A stretch of 64,000 nucleotides of DNA from Phytophthora sp. 'mugwort' (taxonomy: Eukaryota > Oomycota > Peronosporomycetes > Peronosporales > Peronosporaceae). The stretch is from assembly GCA_033558025.1 (NCBI GenBank), contig JAUCEF010000005.1, positions 6,262,001 through 6,326,000 of the forward strand, given 5' to 3'. The position numbers and the translations under genes are program-made. Positions 21,444-31,718 of this stretch are shown here, piece after piece (the stretch's first letter is position 1; each line of letters starts with the position of its first letter). The notes beneath the pieces were generated by a model. It saw nothing but the letters and a program-made list of their open reading frames with translations. It had not been told where the DNA came from and did not search any database.

Positions 21444-21875
21444 CTACTTGTTGCGTGTCGCCCGAAGGATTCGCTTGCTGTACGGGCCTTTCCCCCTCTT
21501 GACGGGCTTGCAGATGGCGACGGGTGGGCAGGGGGCACGAATGCACTGCACTTGGTCGACCTGGCACGTGTACCCCGAGGCGCAACGCACTGTGGCACAG
21601 GGGCTCAGGCAGAACTGGGAGTTATCAGTCAAATCGATCTGACACGTCTCGTTCTTTGGGCAAACTTTGGTGCACATCGGCTCAGGCGGAACAGTCTCAA
21701 TCGGGACGCAAGTAGGGACCGGATTGCACGGTGTAGTGATGCATTGAACTTCTTGCAGCTTGCACGTCTGGCCTTCGTCGCATGAGAGGTCGCACACAGT
21801 AGTTTCTTGAGCGGTATTGCCCGTGGCGGTCGCAAGTGCTACAAAGAGGGCGGTAAAGACGGCAGCTACACGCAT
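21444..21875 (-). CDS. Small secreted cysteine-rich protein with two internal repeats
   Basis: Single exon, 143 residues. The N-terminus is a signal peptide (MRVAAVFTALFVALATATG). The mature part holds two copies of a pattern of about 35-40 residues: C-D-x-G-x-x-C-x-x-x-x-V-Q-C-I-x-x-P-C-x-P-x-x-x-C, seen as GQTCKLQEVQCITTPCNPVP and GYTCQVDQVQCIRAPCPPVA, with a third short cysteine segment between them (CTKVCPKNETCQID). The tail is basic (KRGKGPYSKRILRATRNK). It contains R-I-L-R, but at the C-terminus, not after the signal peptide, so it is not a canonical RxLR effector. Even cysteine spacing suggests a disulfide-stabilised apoplastic protein. The family is not one I can name. Confidence 0.8.
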   Translation of the reverse strand: MRVAAVFTALFVALATATGNTAQETTVCDLSCDEGQTCKLQEVQCITTPCNPVPTCVPIETVPPEPMCTKVCPKNETCQIDLTDNSQFCLSPCATVRCASGYTCQVDQVQCIRAPCPPVAICKPVKRGKGPYSKRILRATRNK

Positions 21876-22707
21876 TTTGCTTGGGAGCCTGGTAATAGTA
21901 AGCTCTTGGGGGAATGGCGCTTGTAAAGATTATTGAGAACTGAGGGAGTTCGAAACACTGCGGTGCAGGGAGAGACGTGTGGGTGTGAACCTGTTGCTCA
22001 CCGTAGCAAACAAACAGCAAAAAATGTTCAGTGCCGACAAGAAACGTCGTTCATATGTGCTCGGGTCGCTTCAACCAGAAGGCTCGTGCGTTGTCATACT
22101 CTCTACCGTTGAGAAGACTCAATGCCTTCGCCTGAATCGCCTCGCCTTGGCTTTCGCTTTGGGTACCTAGTACGTGGAATGTTTGCAACGTCTTTCTCTT
22201 CTCTGCTCTGGGTACTTGTCACGTTGTTGCTGCACTCGCAACTTCGGGACAACTGTCCTCCCCTTCGCGCATCTACTGTATCCATGCGGCATTCCTAGAA
22301 GTCCTCGTCCACAAGTCGACCGTTCAAAGTCACAACCATCGAAGTGGAATCGAAACGTTTGCACCCCACCTTAAGAATTGATTCTAGTAAGTAATTAGCC
22401 ATACGTGTCAGTTCCGGTATGAAGGTTGATTGATATTGCTATCACATTTGATGCACGTGAAATTCATGAAGCGGCTGCACTTGAAGCTGACCCAGATCCA
22501 GGAGAATGACATGTATGATGGAAACACATTTGGAGAGGCTGGAGCAGCACCCCAAGTTGCTGCGACGGCGGTGCAAATTCGTTTTTCCTGCTTGCTTTTT
22601 CATTTTTTAGTGTCTAATAACTAAAGACATGCTAGGTACATTTACGACTTTATAGCTGTGTTACCGTTGTCAAAATCGGCTACTTATCACTTCCAGTAAC
22701 TTAAGTG
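21876..22707. other. Intergenic, no gene seen
   Basis: Lies upstream of the cysteine-rich gene and downstream of the coiled-coil gene. Short frames only. A CCATTCC on the minus strand, about 45 nt before the cysteine-rich start codon, resembles an oomycete initiator. Confidence 0.45.
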
Positions 22708-24579
22708 TCAAGCTGCTGGAAAGGGGCAGCCATTCACGGTGGCACACGAAGCCGATCGTGTAGACGAATACCTCGTAGTCGAGGCTGTCATCGGCGCGAG
22801 CGACGTCCAGTTTCGTCGACCTAACGCAGCTTCAATTTTCTTCAGGCGCTTGATCAGGCTCTTCATCTGCATGGGTTTGGCTGGCAAGGTCCACGTGCTT
22901 GAAGTGTCGTGAAACTGGCTGGTATTTGTCTTCAATATAGCAAGTTGCTGGAGAACTAGTAGCAGCATCGCACCCTGTTGCATCAACTCAGTAGCAACTC
23001 CCTGTAATGATGCAGCTTGGAACGCGAGCTCGAGCTGCTTCTCTTGACACTCGTGACTGACTCGCTTTTGGGTTCGCTCGTTCCTTTTCATTAACTTTTC
23101 GCGGATAATCAGCACCTTGAGCACTTTAACGCTGGCGTCCAGCACCTCGTCGTACTTTTCACGATGATGGCGTTTCTCCAGCGCCCACTTCGCTTGCTCG
23201 TATTCGAACTGCTCGTGGTCGCAAGCTACTTGTTGCAGGACGTCTTGCATACGACCCTCGAGCAGTTCTAACTTCTGTCGATGCATTTGCACAGCTTCGT
23301 TAGTCGCCCCAGTTGAACGATGAGGATCTTGTTGATGCTGTCGCGCTTCAGACTCGTCGAGTAGCATGTGTAATCGAGTTTCTAGCTCGTTTGCAATCTG
23401 TCCTTGCTCCGTCAGCGCTACCTCACAACGCAAAGCGTAGAGCTTTGAGGACTTTGCACGAGCTGCCAGATCTAGGGCTTGATGCTGAAGGTTTTCGTCG
23501 GTCTCAGTGGCTGCATTACACGTCACTATTTCAACTGTTGCTGCTGCAGCAGCTCGAGTCAATTGAGATGACAGATTTTCTACCTGCATTTGCAGAGATT
23601 CAATTGCGTTGTTAGCGTTCTCAAGCTTCTGTAAGAGACTGCTCACGTAGTCTTCGCAAATCACTGGACAAAGTACACTTAAAGAGTTAGTCTCGAGTGC
23701 TTCAAAGTAGGCGCTTTGATTCACTCACTCTGTTGTTGGTTGGCTTCAAGCACCAGGCGTTCTTGCTCCATCCTATGCGAGGCCTCACCAGCTTTCATCC
23801 GCGCAAGACATTCGTCTTCAAAATACGTAAACCCTTCCAAAAGTTCCTGCTTCTCCACGAGGTTCTGCTCTCTCCAAGATACCAAAGCGTCATCCCACGC
23901 GCCGACAAGTTCGTCCACTTTGTCTGGTGTCAGGTGGAGCATGGCTGCATTGTTGTCCATCTCGGGCGATCCCCCCGTCGCTGCTGCAGCCGTGCGTACA
24001 AGCACGCTGGCAGCTTCTTTATCCACAAAATCCGCAATAACGTCGGTGATACCGTGGATCGCGCGTGCAAGCGTCTCTCGAACCGCTCGATTCTCACGAG
24101 CCTGCCTCTCCACATCTCGCTGCATCCAGTCCAGCGCCTTCCGCATATCACTCTCCACCGAGTATCTGCTGTCCGTCTCAACAGCCCTCACTTCCACCTC
24201 TCCTCTTATTGCTGAAGTAATACACACAAAACACCCAACCTGTCAGTTGCTAAACTTCCACCTTCACCTAAAAACTTCGCTTCTTACGTGTCGGTGCCAT
24301 CGATCCAGACGCGAGCGACGTGCCAACTGACTCCACTTCATCGCTCGAACTCTGCTGCTGCTGCCGCTCGATTGAATCGTCCTCCTCATCGCTAACAGCC
24401 TCGTACGCCTTCCGTTGCGGCGTTAACAGCACGGTCGGCGCCAGTTGCCACGCCTTCTCATTAGGAATGTCGCCCACCGTCCCTGCAGTATGTCGCCTTT
24501 TCCTGGCGCTTCGAATCGCGGCTTGAAGCTGCTCGGCTGCTTGCTGCAGTCGCTGGGAGACAGCGGGGTCGACTCGCAT
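22708..24579 (-). CDS. Coiled-coil protein of unknown function
   Basis: Three exons (24579-24288, 24211-23729, 23663-22708) with introns of 76 nt (24212-24287) and 65 nt (23664-23728) give 576 residues. The ATG at 24579 is chosen because the frame upstream of it lies in the shared promoter with the divergent acyl-AMP ligase gene. The first 95 residues include a basic RKRRHT and an acidic, Gln-rich stretch (SDEEDDSIERQQQQSSSDE). The rest is heptad-like and rich in Leu, Glu and Gln (LLQKLENANNAIESLQMQVE). No catalytic domain is seen. The last 30 residues in this frame (ASTTRYSSTRSASCATVNGC) look unlike the rest, while another frame reads LDYEVFVYTIGFVCHREWLP, so the 3' end may contain a frameshift or an unrecognised intron. 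Confidence 0.7.
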
Positions 24580-24760
24580 GGTAGTAGTAAAGTGCGCATG
24601 AAGCGACGCGGCGGTTTCTGATAACGCAGCTGATCGCCGATTGGCTGTTAACGTTGAAGCGGTTTCCCCGCTCAAATCCGATATAATCCACCTCAAAACC
24701 GATATGCGCTGACTCCCTCCCGATTGGCCCATTCAGAACAGCGGTCACAAGTGCGCAACG

Positions 24761-27379
24761 ATGTCGTCGGAGCTCCTGGAGCGCATGGAGAAATGGGCTA
24801 CCGAGACGCCCACCAAGGTCCGTTGCCGCTGTGCGATAGTTCATTTAATAACACAGACGCAACGCTATCTACGGGCAAAACAAAGAAGCGCAATAACGGC
24901 TCTAAAGCCGCAGCAATCGCCTATAATCGCCTCCGTCATTGTCTAATCTGAACCTAATGTGCTGTTTTCTTGCTGTAGATTATGTTGTCGTTCGCGGACG
25001 ACAAGGGAATTGTGACTGACTCACTCACCTGCATGGTATATGCAGCTCCTCTGGGCTATAAAGTTTTCTATAAACTTAACAACGCCGTATCGGAGACCAC
25101 GATGGGATAGACTGACATGATGACATTTTCGACTCTTCTAGGAGCTCAACAAGCGTGTGCAGAACCTCGCAGTACTGCTGCTGGCCTCTGCACAGCAGCA
25201 TAGCAAAGGGTTCGTGCAGCTGCTGGTGTGTTTTTTTCTGTCAAAGCTGCTGCAGGTTTTGACTGTGTAAATGGTTTTGTTGTTGTAATCCAGACTGGGA
25301 CTAAAGCAGGGGGATCGAGTGCTGTTGGTGTATCCTCCAGGATTGGACTTCATCGTGTCCTTCCTGGCATGTCTTAAAGCCGGAGTAGTTGCGGTGCCCG
25401 TGTACCCGCCAGACCCGCGCAAGATGAAGAAAGACATCAGTATGTTTGTGACAGTGACGCAGAACTGCCAGGCCAAGATGGCGCTGACGTGCTCAGTGTA
25501 CTACAACGTCAAGAAGATTGCAGCCATTAAGGAAAAGTTCATATTCTCTGGTGCCGCTCAGTGGCCGGAGCATTTGGCCTGGGTAGTGACGGACAATTTG
25601 GTGGATGCCAAGCGGATTGATCCATCCAAGCACTGGCTTACTCAGTCTCCTTTTGCTGGCAGTACAGCATTTTTGCAGTATACATCAGGCTCGACGTCTG
25701 CTCCCAAGGGTGTGGTACTATCGCATGGTAATCTGAACCACAACCTTCGCACTATCAGCTCGGCGCTGCATGCTGGACGAGACACGGTTGTGGTTTCATG
25801 GCTACCGCAATACCACGATATGGGACTTATCGGTGCTTACCTAGGTACCATCTTCAATGGCGGAACGGGTGTGTATCTATCTCCGTTCAGCTTTATTCGC
25901 GACCCGTGCCTGTGGCTACGACTGGTTTCCAAGCACCGTGCCACGCACCTGCAGGCTCCTAACTTTGCCTACTCTCTTCTTGCGAGGAAAAGCGACCGAC
26001 TCACTGTTGGTGTGGCTAGTGGAGAACATGTTGATCTTTCTAGTGTGCGGCACATGATCAATGGTGCTGAACCTATTCAAGGTGAGGCAATGGACAACTT
26101 TTACCGCGCATTCTCGCCTTTTGGTCTGCCTAAGGGCGTCGTGAAGCCTACGTACGGCCTTGCAGAGCATACCGTGTATGTCTGTGGCGGTGGACAGCAA
26201 AGACTGTGGGTTGATAAGCAGGCTTTAGAGTGCAACCGCGTCTTCCGATTGGTTGACAGGACCAACACTACTGGCCTGGTGAAAGAAATGATCGGCTGTG
26301 GTGTGCCATCGAGAAAAGACTATGGAATTGACGTTCGTATCGTGGACGCAGAAACAGGGGTGGTGAAACCTGAAGGGGATATCGGTGAGGTTTGGATCTC
26401 AAGTGCATCGAAGGCGCAAGGGTATTATGGTGACGAGATGCGCGAAGTCTCGGCAGAGGCGTTCCAAGCGAAGGTGGTTGGTGACCCTAAGGACTACACG
26501 TTTTTGAGGACGGGAGATTTGGGCGTGATTTACAACCAGGAGCTCTTTATCTGTGGTCGCATGAAGGACCTGGTCATTATTCGAGGCCGTAACCATTACC
26601 CACAAGACTTGGAAACCACGGCTGAGTCTCATGAAGAATTGCGACCGGGCTGCTGTGCGGCCTTCTCTTATGTGGCTAGTGACAATGATGATGAAGAGCA
26701 GCTGGCAGTGGTAGCGGAGCTTCGTGATCCTGCGATGGCGAGCAAAGCGAGTCTTTGCGGAAAGATCCGCAGTTTGATCGCACGTGAACACGGCGTCAAA
26801 GTGACGTTGGTCGTCCTGTTGGCTCCTCGCTCTATCCCGAAGACAACAAGTGGTAAAATCTCGCGATCACGGTGCAAAAAGGCACTTGAAGAGAAGAAAC
26901 TGGAGGAGCTCTATCGCAACGAAGACATGATTGCTGAAATTCCAGTGGAGGACGACGGAAGTGCTGAAGCTGTGACAAGTGAGACGATGGACCGAAACGT
27001 TAACAGTCCTCGCGTAGCTCCTACTGACGGAGGTGCTAAAGCAAACCTGCCGTCAGTGATTACGGGCGTGTCACCTGACCAAGTGCACGCCTTCTTGGTC
27101 AACGAGCTCGCCCGTACTCTTGGTGTGGAGACATCACAAATTAACGACAACACGCCGCTGCAAGAGCTTGGGCTTGACTCGATGGCGCTGACGCAACTGC
27201 AAGGCGTGATTGCGCAGAAGTACCAGGTTCACGTCGAGGAGGAACTTCTGTACGGCGAGACGACAACGCTGGCGAGTCTGCACGTTGGACTGTGTGGTGG
27301 TACGTCTGGTAACAGGACAGGTGCGAGTTCTGCAGGTGCCCCAAAGCAAAAACTGTTCTGCGGATGCATCGCATGCTAA
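24761..27379 (+). CDS. Fatty acyl-AMP ligase fused to an acyl carrier (phosphopantetheine) domain
   Basis: Four exons (24761-24817, 24979-25035, 25142-25227, 25294-27379) give 761 residues. Introns are 161, 106 and 66 nt. The adenylation domain has the P-loop-like core YTSGSTSAPKGVVLSHG (about residue 196), the FAAL-typical WLPQYHDMGLIG (about 236), and FLRTGDLGVIYNQELFICG with RMKDLVIIRGRNHYPQDLE (about 471). A C-terminal lid ends SIPKTTSGKISRSRC. From about residue 650 there is a carrier domain with LQELGLDSMALTQLQ; Ser696 is the expected phosphopantetheine site. The enzyme should activate a fatty acid with ATP and load it on its own carrier. No ketosynthase or condensation domain follows. 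The protein ends CGCIAC, whose last four residues fit a CaaX prenylation box. The donor of intron 3 was picked by frame (GT|gtgttt). Confidence 0.85.
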
Positions 27380-27616
27380 GAAACGGATGACCGGAACACT
27401 TTCCTAATAGCACTTGATAATAAAGAAACAACTCGGAGGCAGACATGATTCATACATGTAAGTGTTATCAAACAAATGTGTTTATTACAAGACAATTCGG
27501 GTGTGGCGCTGTGACAGGAGACGCAAAGCGGAGGTAAAATGCAGAGATCGGAGTCACACCGTCACACCGTCACACAAACCAGCAAGGGATGGATGAAGTT
27601 TTCGCGACGCTTACAC

Positions 27617-29992
27617 TCAATCAATGTACTCGAAAGAAGCTGAGGATGGTGGCAATGCTAGTGTGCCCTTTTCATCCACGCTCTCCGACGGCGACATCGG
27701 GTTAATGTAGCGTTGCTGATGCGCGGGATGCACCTGTCCTCCGTAGGCTTGTTGTTGCTCCATGATCTTCTTGCCCTCAATAAACATCGAGCGCAGCAGC
27801 GCCTGCTGGGCCGCAATCTGCTCTTCCATTTTAGTGAACGACGTCGGCAGCGGCGTAATGTTTTGCACCTCGTCGGGTTCCTCCAGCAGCACAACAGCGT
27901 CACCCGCAACGAGGTCCTTGCGGCTCTTGATGTCCGTCACGGAATTGCTGCCACGCTCACTCTGCGAACTAATGCTGGTGGAGCCGCCCGAGGCATCCGA
28001 ATTGTGTCGTCGCCGGTCACCCGATCCTTGCCGCGCGGTGCGAGCCGCACTGGCATCTAGACTCCTGCTGCTTCCTGCAGACGTAAGAGTAACAAGTGAC
28101 TGCTCTTTCGCTCCATCTGCTGGCTTCTCTCGATTAATAGCCGAAAGAACCTTTGTAGACCACCCTGCATAAGAGATGCCAGACTTGTCTCCACTTGTAC
28201 CACTGGCTCCTCCTAGTGAACTTGTAGACGAAGATGAAGACGCAAACGAGTGGTTCTGCTGCGGGGTGAGGTCTTTATCGGCCGAGTGGTCAGACATGGA
28301 GCCACGAGCGGGCGGCACCTGGCCGTAAAACACTTCACTGGCACGAGAAGCATATGACGAAGGCACATTCCCTTCGTAAGCCTCATTCGAGGCGAGGTCG
28401 ATCCCTGCACTCCTGGCTGCCAGCGCGCTACGGCGCTCCTGTCGGGCCTTGTTTATACACTTGAGGCAGAATTTTTCTACGCTGACAATGAAGCTGTTGC
28501 CTGTCTCCGGTAGCATTCCCGATGGAAGCTTGCTCGCCTGGATACCGAGCTCGATGGTGCAAGCTCCGCACATGATTTCAGCACACACGCGGCAGTGATG
28601 ACGCGAACGCAGCAAGTTGAAGCTCTTGAAGCACACGGAACATGCGGGGCGTTCGTTGTTTGGCACCCACGCCTTGTCTGTGATCATCCGGCTACGTACG
28701 AGGAACTTCGCGTCCGCAGCCGTCGCGTGATGGATCGCCACGGAGTGAAGCGTCGACACCACTCGATTCGCAAACCAACTAGGAGTGTTACGGTTGCCGT
28801 CAAAGCGGTCCTCCGAGAACATTGACACGTCCACCTTGCCACTAGACGGACCCATGCTACGAAAGAGCCAGACCCACGTACCTGACGTACGCGAGAACCC
28901 AAAGTTGCGCTCGTTACCGCCGCAGTCCGACATTTTAACGCTCTGCTGTACCTTTACCAGCACCTTTTGTCCCTTGGCGTCCTCCATCGTCTTGGAGTAT
29001 TCGACAACTAGCGTGTCACGGCAGCTGAATACCGAGTCCACGGAGCTCTGGAAGGCGAGCCACTTAATACCGAGGAACTGGAAAGGGTCGTCGCTTGTGG
29101 CCTTCTCGTGCACTTGCAACACAGCCGAGTCCAGGAAGCTCTCCTGGTAGCAGTGAGACATGTAGGCGCGCTGGTCCTCCGTCGTGGAGCAGTTGACGGC
29201 GTACTCGAGCTCCTCCAGCGACGTGTCCAATTTGGCTCGCAGCATCGCCTTTCTCTGCTGGTTGCTGGCGTCCGCCGCCTCCTTCTGGCGGTAGATGATA
29301 CAGTTCTTCTTCTCAAGGTGGGGCTTCCAGCTCTGGTTACGGTACTGCGGGCTTAGACTGGGATTCTCCAGCCAAGTAGCCACAGAGTTAAGGTGAGTCT
29401 CGGCGATTGTCTGCAGCTTGGTCTTGAGCGCCTCAAACTGCTCGGCGGCCACGTTGACAGTCGGCAGATGTTCCGTGTCAAGCGGGAAGCGGAAACTGTC
29501 GCCCGAATCCTTAACGCGGATGACGCGGCCCGTGCGCATCCATCCGGAGCCGCCGCGAGTCTGTTCCTCGTCTCCCTGTCCCGCTCTAAAGCCGATGCTG
29601 ACGCCCATGGGCACGGCAAGTCCCGAGTTGCTGCCGGTGGAGCTGTGGCTGCCCATGCTGCCGACGGTACCCGCGTAGGGAGCGCCTAGCGACGTGGTGA
29701 TGCCCGAGCTCTGCGACGGGACAGGGTGTAAGCCCCCGGGCGGCTGGAAGGCAGCGAACGTTGTGCCACTGTTGCGCTGGTTACGCTGCTGGCTGAGAAG
29801 CGAGTTGCTGGAGCCGTTACTGGCCATGGAGGCGCTGCCTGCGTGGTTCGAGGAGGTATACGGCTCTCCCATGTTGTGCGAGCTGCCGACGCTCGAGAGT
29901 ACGGGGCCGCCGCCCAGCCGTGCGGCCGTGGGGCGTTTGGCCGACTTGGCGCCCGGCACTTGGAACACGGTGAAGCCTACGCCGTTGCTCAT
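27617..29992 (-). CDS. START-FYVE protein (lipid-binding domain plus PI3P-type zinc finger)
   Basis: Single exon, 791 residues from the ATG at 29992. The frame stays open to 30244, but that extension is low-complexity (SPPPPLPLPDRKKTR) and reads like 5' leader. After a Ser/Gly-rich N-terminus comes a START-like region (about residues 165-440). A FYVE finger follows (about 445-520): CSVC, then SRHHCRVCAEIMCGAC, then FCLKC, giving eight zinc cysteines and the basic R-H-H-C-R core that binds phosphatidylinositol 3-phosphate. The WxxD motif is replaced by WVPNNERPA. The C-terminal half is Ser-rich and disordered. Oomycetes have many START-FYVE proteins; this one likely acts on endosomal membranes. 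A second member lies at 58506-60551. Confidence 0.85.
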   Translation of the reverse strand: MSNGVGFTVFQVPGAKSAKRPTAARLGGGPVLSSVGSSHNMGEPYTSSNHAGSASMASNGSSNSLLSQQRNQRNSGTTFAAFQPPGGLHPVPSQSSGITTSLGAPYAGTVGSMGSHSSTGSNSGLAVPMGVSIGFRAGQGDEEQTRGGSGWMRTGRVIRVKDSGDSFRFPLDTEHLPTVNVAAEQFEALKTKLQTIAETHLNSVATWLENPSLSPQYRNQSWKPHLEKKNCIIYRQKEAADASNQQRKAMLRAKLDTSLEELEYAVNCSTTEDQRAYMSHCYQESFLDSAVLQVHEKATSDDPFQFLGIKWLAFQSSVDSVFSCRDTLVVEYSKTMEDAKGQKVLVKVQQSVKMSDCGGNERNFGFSRTSGTWVWLFRSMGPSSGKVDVSMFSEDRFDGNRNTPSWFANRVVSTLHSVAIHHATAADAKFLVRSRMITDKAWVPNNERPACSVCFKSFNLLRSRHHCRVCAEIMCGACTIELGIQASKLPSGMLPETGNSFIVSVEKFCLKCINKARQERRSALAARSAGIDLASNEAYEGNVPSSYASRASEVFYGQVPPARGSMSDHSADKDLTPQQNHSFASSSSSTSSLGGASGTSGDKSGISYAGWSTKVLSAINREKPADGAKEQSLVTLTSAGSSRSLDASAARTARQGSGDRRRHNSDASGGSTSISSQSERGSNSVTDIKSRKDLVAGDAVVLLEEPDEVQNITPLPTSFTKMEEQIAAQQALLRSMFIEGKKIMEQQQAYGGQVHPAHQQRYINPMSPSESVDEKGTLALPPSSASFEYID

Positions 29993-30244
29993 ATCGTGTG
30001 TGTGTTTGTGTGTAGCTAGCTGTGTGTATGGGAGGAAGAAGGTAGGAAGGGGGCGGAGTCGGTCGATTCTCCTTTGCTGGCTGTCGATGCTGGGGATACG
30101 AGCGCGACCTAGGCGAGTGTGGCGAGTCTTTTTCCTGTCAGGAAGTGGCAGAGGGGGAGGTGGCGAGAGAGCGGGGTTGGGCGTGAGGCGCGAGGCCGAG
30201 AAGGAGGGATAGTTGGGCCGGTTATGCAAACTGAATTGAGTCAA

Positions 30245-31718
30245 AGACTCAACTCGCTTCGACTGGTTGAATTAAATAAGTTACGGAATTGGTAAGATAA
30301 GACGAGGGATATGCGATGTTATTGGCAGATAAACGGAGGACAAGAGAGGGGGCACGGCTTGAGCTAACATTTTGTCCTGAAGTAGGCGGCGTCATTCTCC
30401 TCTATTCTGAAGTTGCGCAGCGAGATAAAATTGCCAACGGTTAGCTAGATTCCCTCCGTTGTATTGGGATACCACGACTTTATAGAGGCGATCAATGAGG
30501 ATTTCACCATTGTTAGTTGTGCACTGGTCCTTGGCGATGTCCGTGAAGTTGACAACGCAACGCTCATAGTGATGCCAACTAGTATCAAATTTTTTCTTAG
30601 TCATGCATGGTGATGTGCCACTACTATTTACGTAGTCGTAGTTACTTGCAATGGCAATACCTGCTATGGCAAGACAATGAAAAAGCTATATCTTTTACAG
30701 TGAATGAATAATTACGCATTATGTGACAAGCCTGAAATAATGTGACGAAAAACGTGCCTGCAAAGCGCGATCTTCGTACCCAGGGATGCATGCATCACAC
30801 GATAACTTTCATGTGCATGTGAAATGGCAGCATATTTAGAATATATGAGTGCATGCTGCACCTCAAGTTATTTTGTGAGTTACATCCTCAATTAGTATGA
30901 CCGGCCCTCCAAGTGGTCAGAACGGTCACGCGTGGGACCATTATATCGCAATCGTCGATGTCGCCTACAAATATATAGTATGCCTTGGTATGGCATCGTG
31001 TAACAGAGGGCCGATATCGTTGATATCTGAATATTGAAATGCAGATTGTGCATGTGCCTCACCGCACAACAAAAGTGAAACATCAGTTTTGAAAGAGCTG
31101 CAATCGTCCCCCTTTCCCAGAACCTAATCCCACGTTGCGCGACAAAACCTTTGCTTTCGTATGGAATGCAAAAGAAACGCCATCCTAAATTAGTATCATG
31201 ACCTTTCCAAACCTTCAGCAAATTATAATCCTGCAAACTCCGCTTTTGCCGCTCTATCGGACAACGGGATTGTCCGCACGACAGCGAGTTGCGTCTGTCT
31301 CTGCGCGTTTCGCCATCAGTGCAGAAACGACCGCCAAATCGGTGCTATCTGCACCCATTGGCAACAATGCGCCGGGCAGGTAGGCACACCAGCCGGGATA
31401 AGGTTCGAGGCTCCGTGAGGTGTCCGCAGCTGTTGCTCTAAGCCTCTGAGCCTGTGAACCGCTCGACGACGATGCCCGGCGCAGATCCTCGCCACCATCG
31501 GGCTGCTGCTCTTATCACAGCGATATCGCGAACCCAGCTTTTTCCCGCCCAGCTAAGCAAACCGCTGCGCCGTTCCCTGAGTAAAGGTGCAGGCAGCCCT
31601 TGCGACCGCTTGAGGCGTCTCCTGATCTTGCCACGTTGTCTCGCTGAAAGCGACTTGTGAGACAAGGAACCGACAAGCGTGATCAAATATATTTTCATTG
31701 CGTTGCTTGCATGCAGTT
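30245..31718. other. Intergenic, no gene seen
   Basis: About 1.47 kb of mixed base composition. A 70-codon minus frame at 30392-30604 has no domain I recognise. The rest shows only short chance frames. TG-rich sequence just left of this region (29996-30030) lies in the leader of the START-FYVE gene. Confidence 0.45.

Noticed and set aside
21447..21470. R-I-L-R motif in the cysteine-rich secreted protein, suggesting an RxLR effector
   Set aside because: It lies at the extreme C-terminus, not within about 60 residues after the signal peptide, and no EER follows.
24580..24732. Upstream ATG extending the coiled-coil protein by 51 residues
   Set aside because: It would place the start only 29 nt from the divergent FAAL start and inside the likely promoter; not excluded but less likely.
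29993..30244. In-frame extension of the START-FYVE protein by 84 residues
   Set aside because: The added text is low-complexity and TG-repeat-derived; it looks like 5' leader, so the ATG at 29992 was used.
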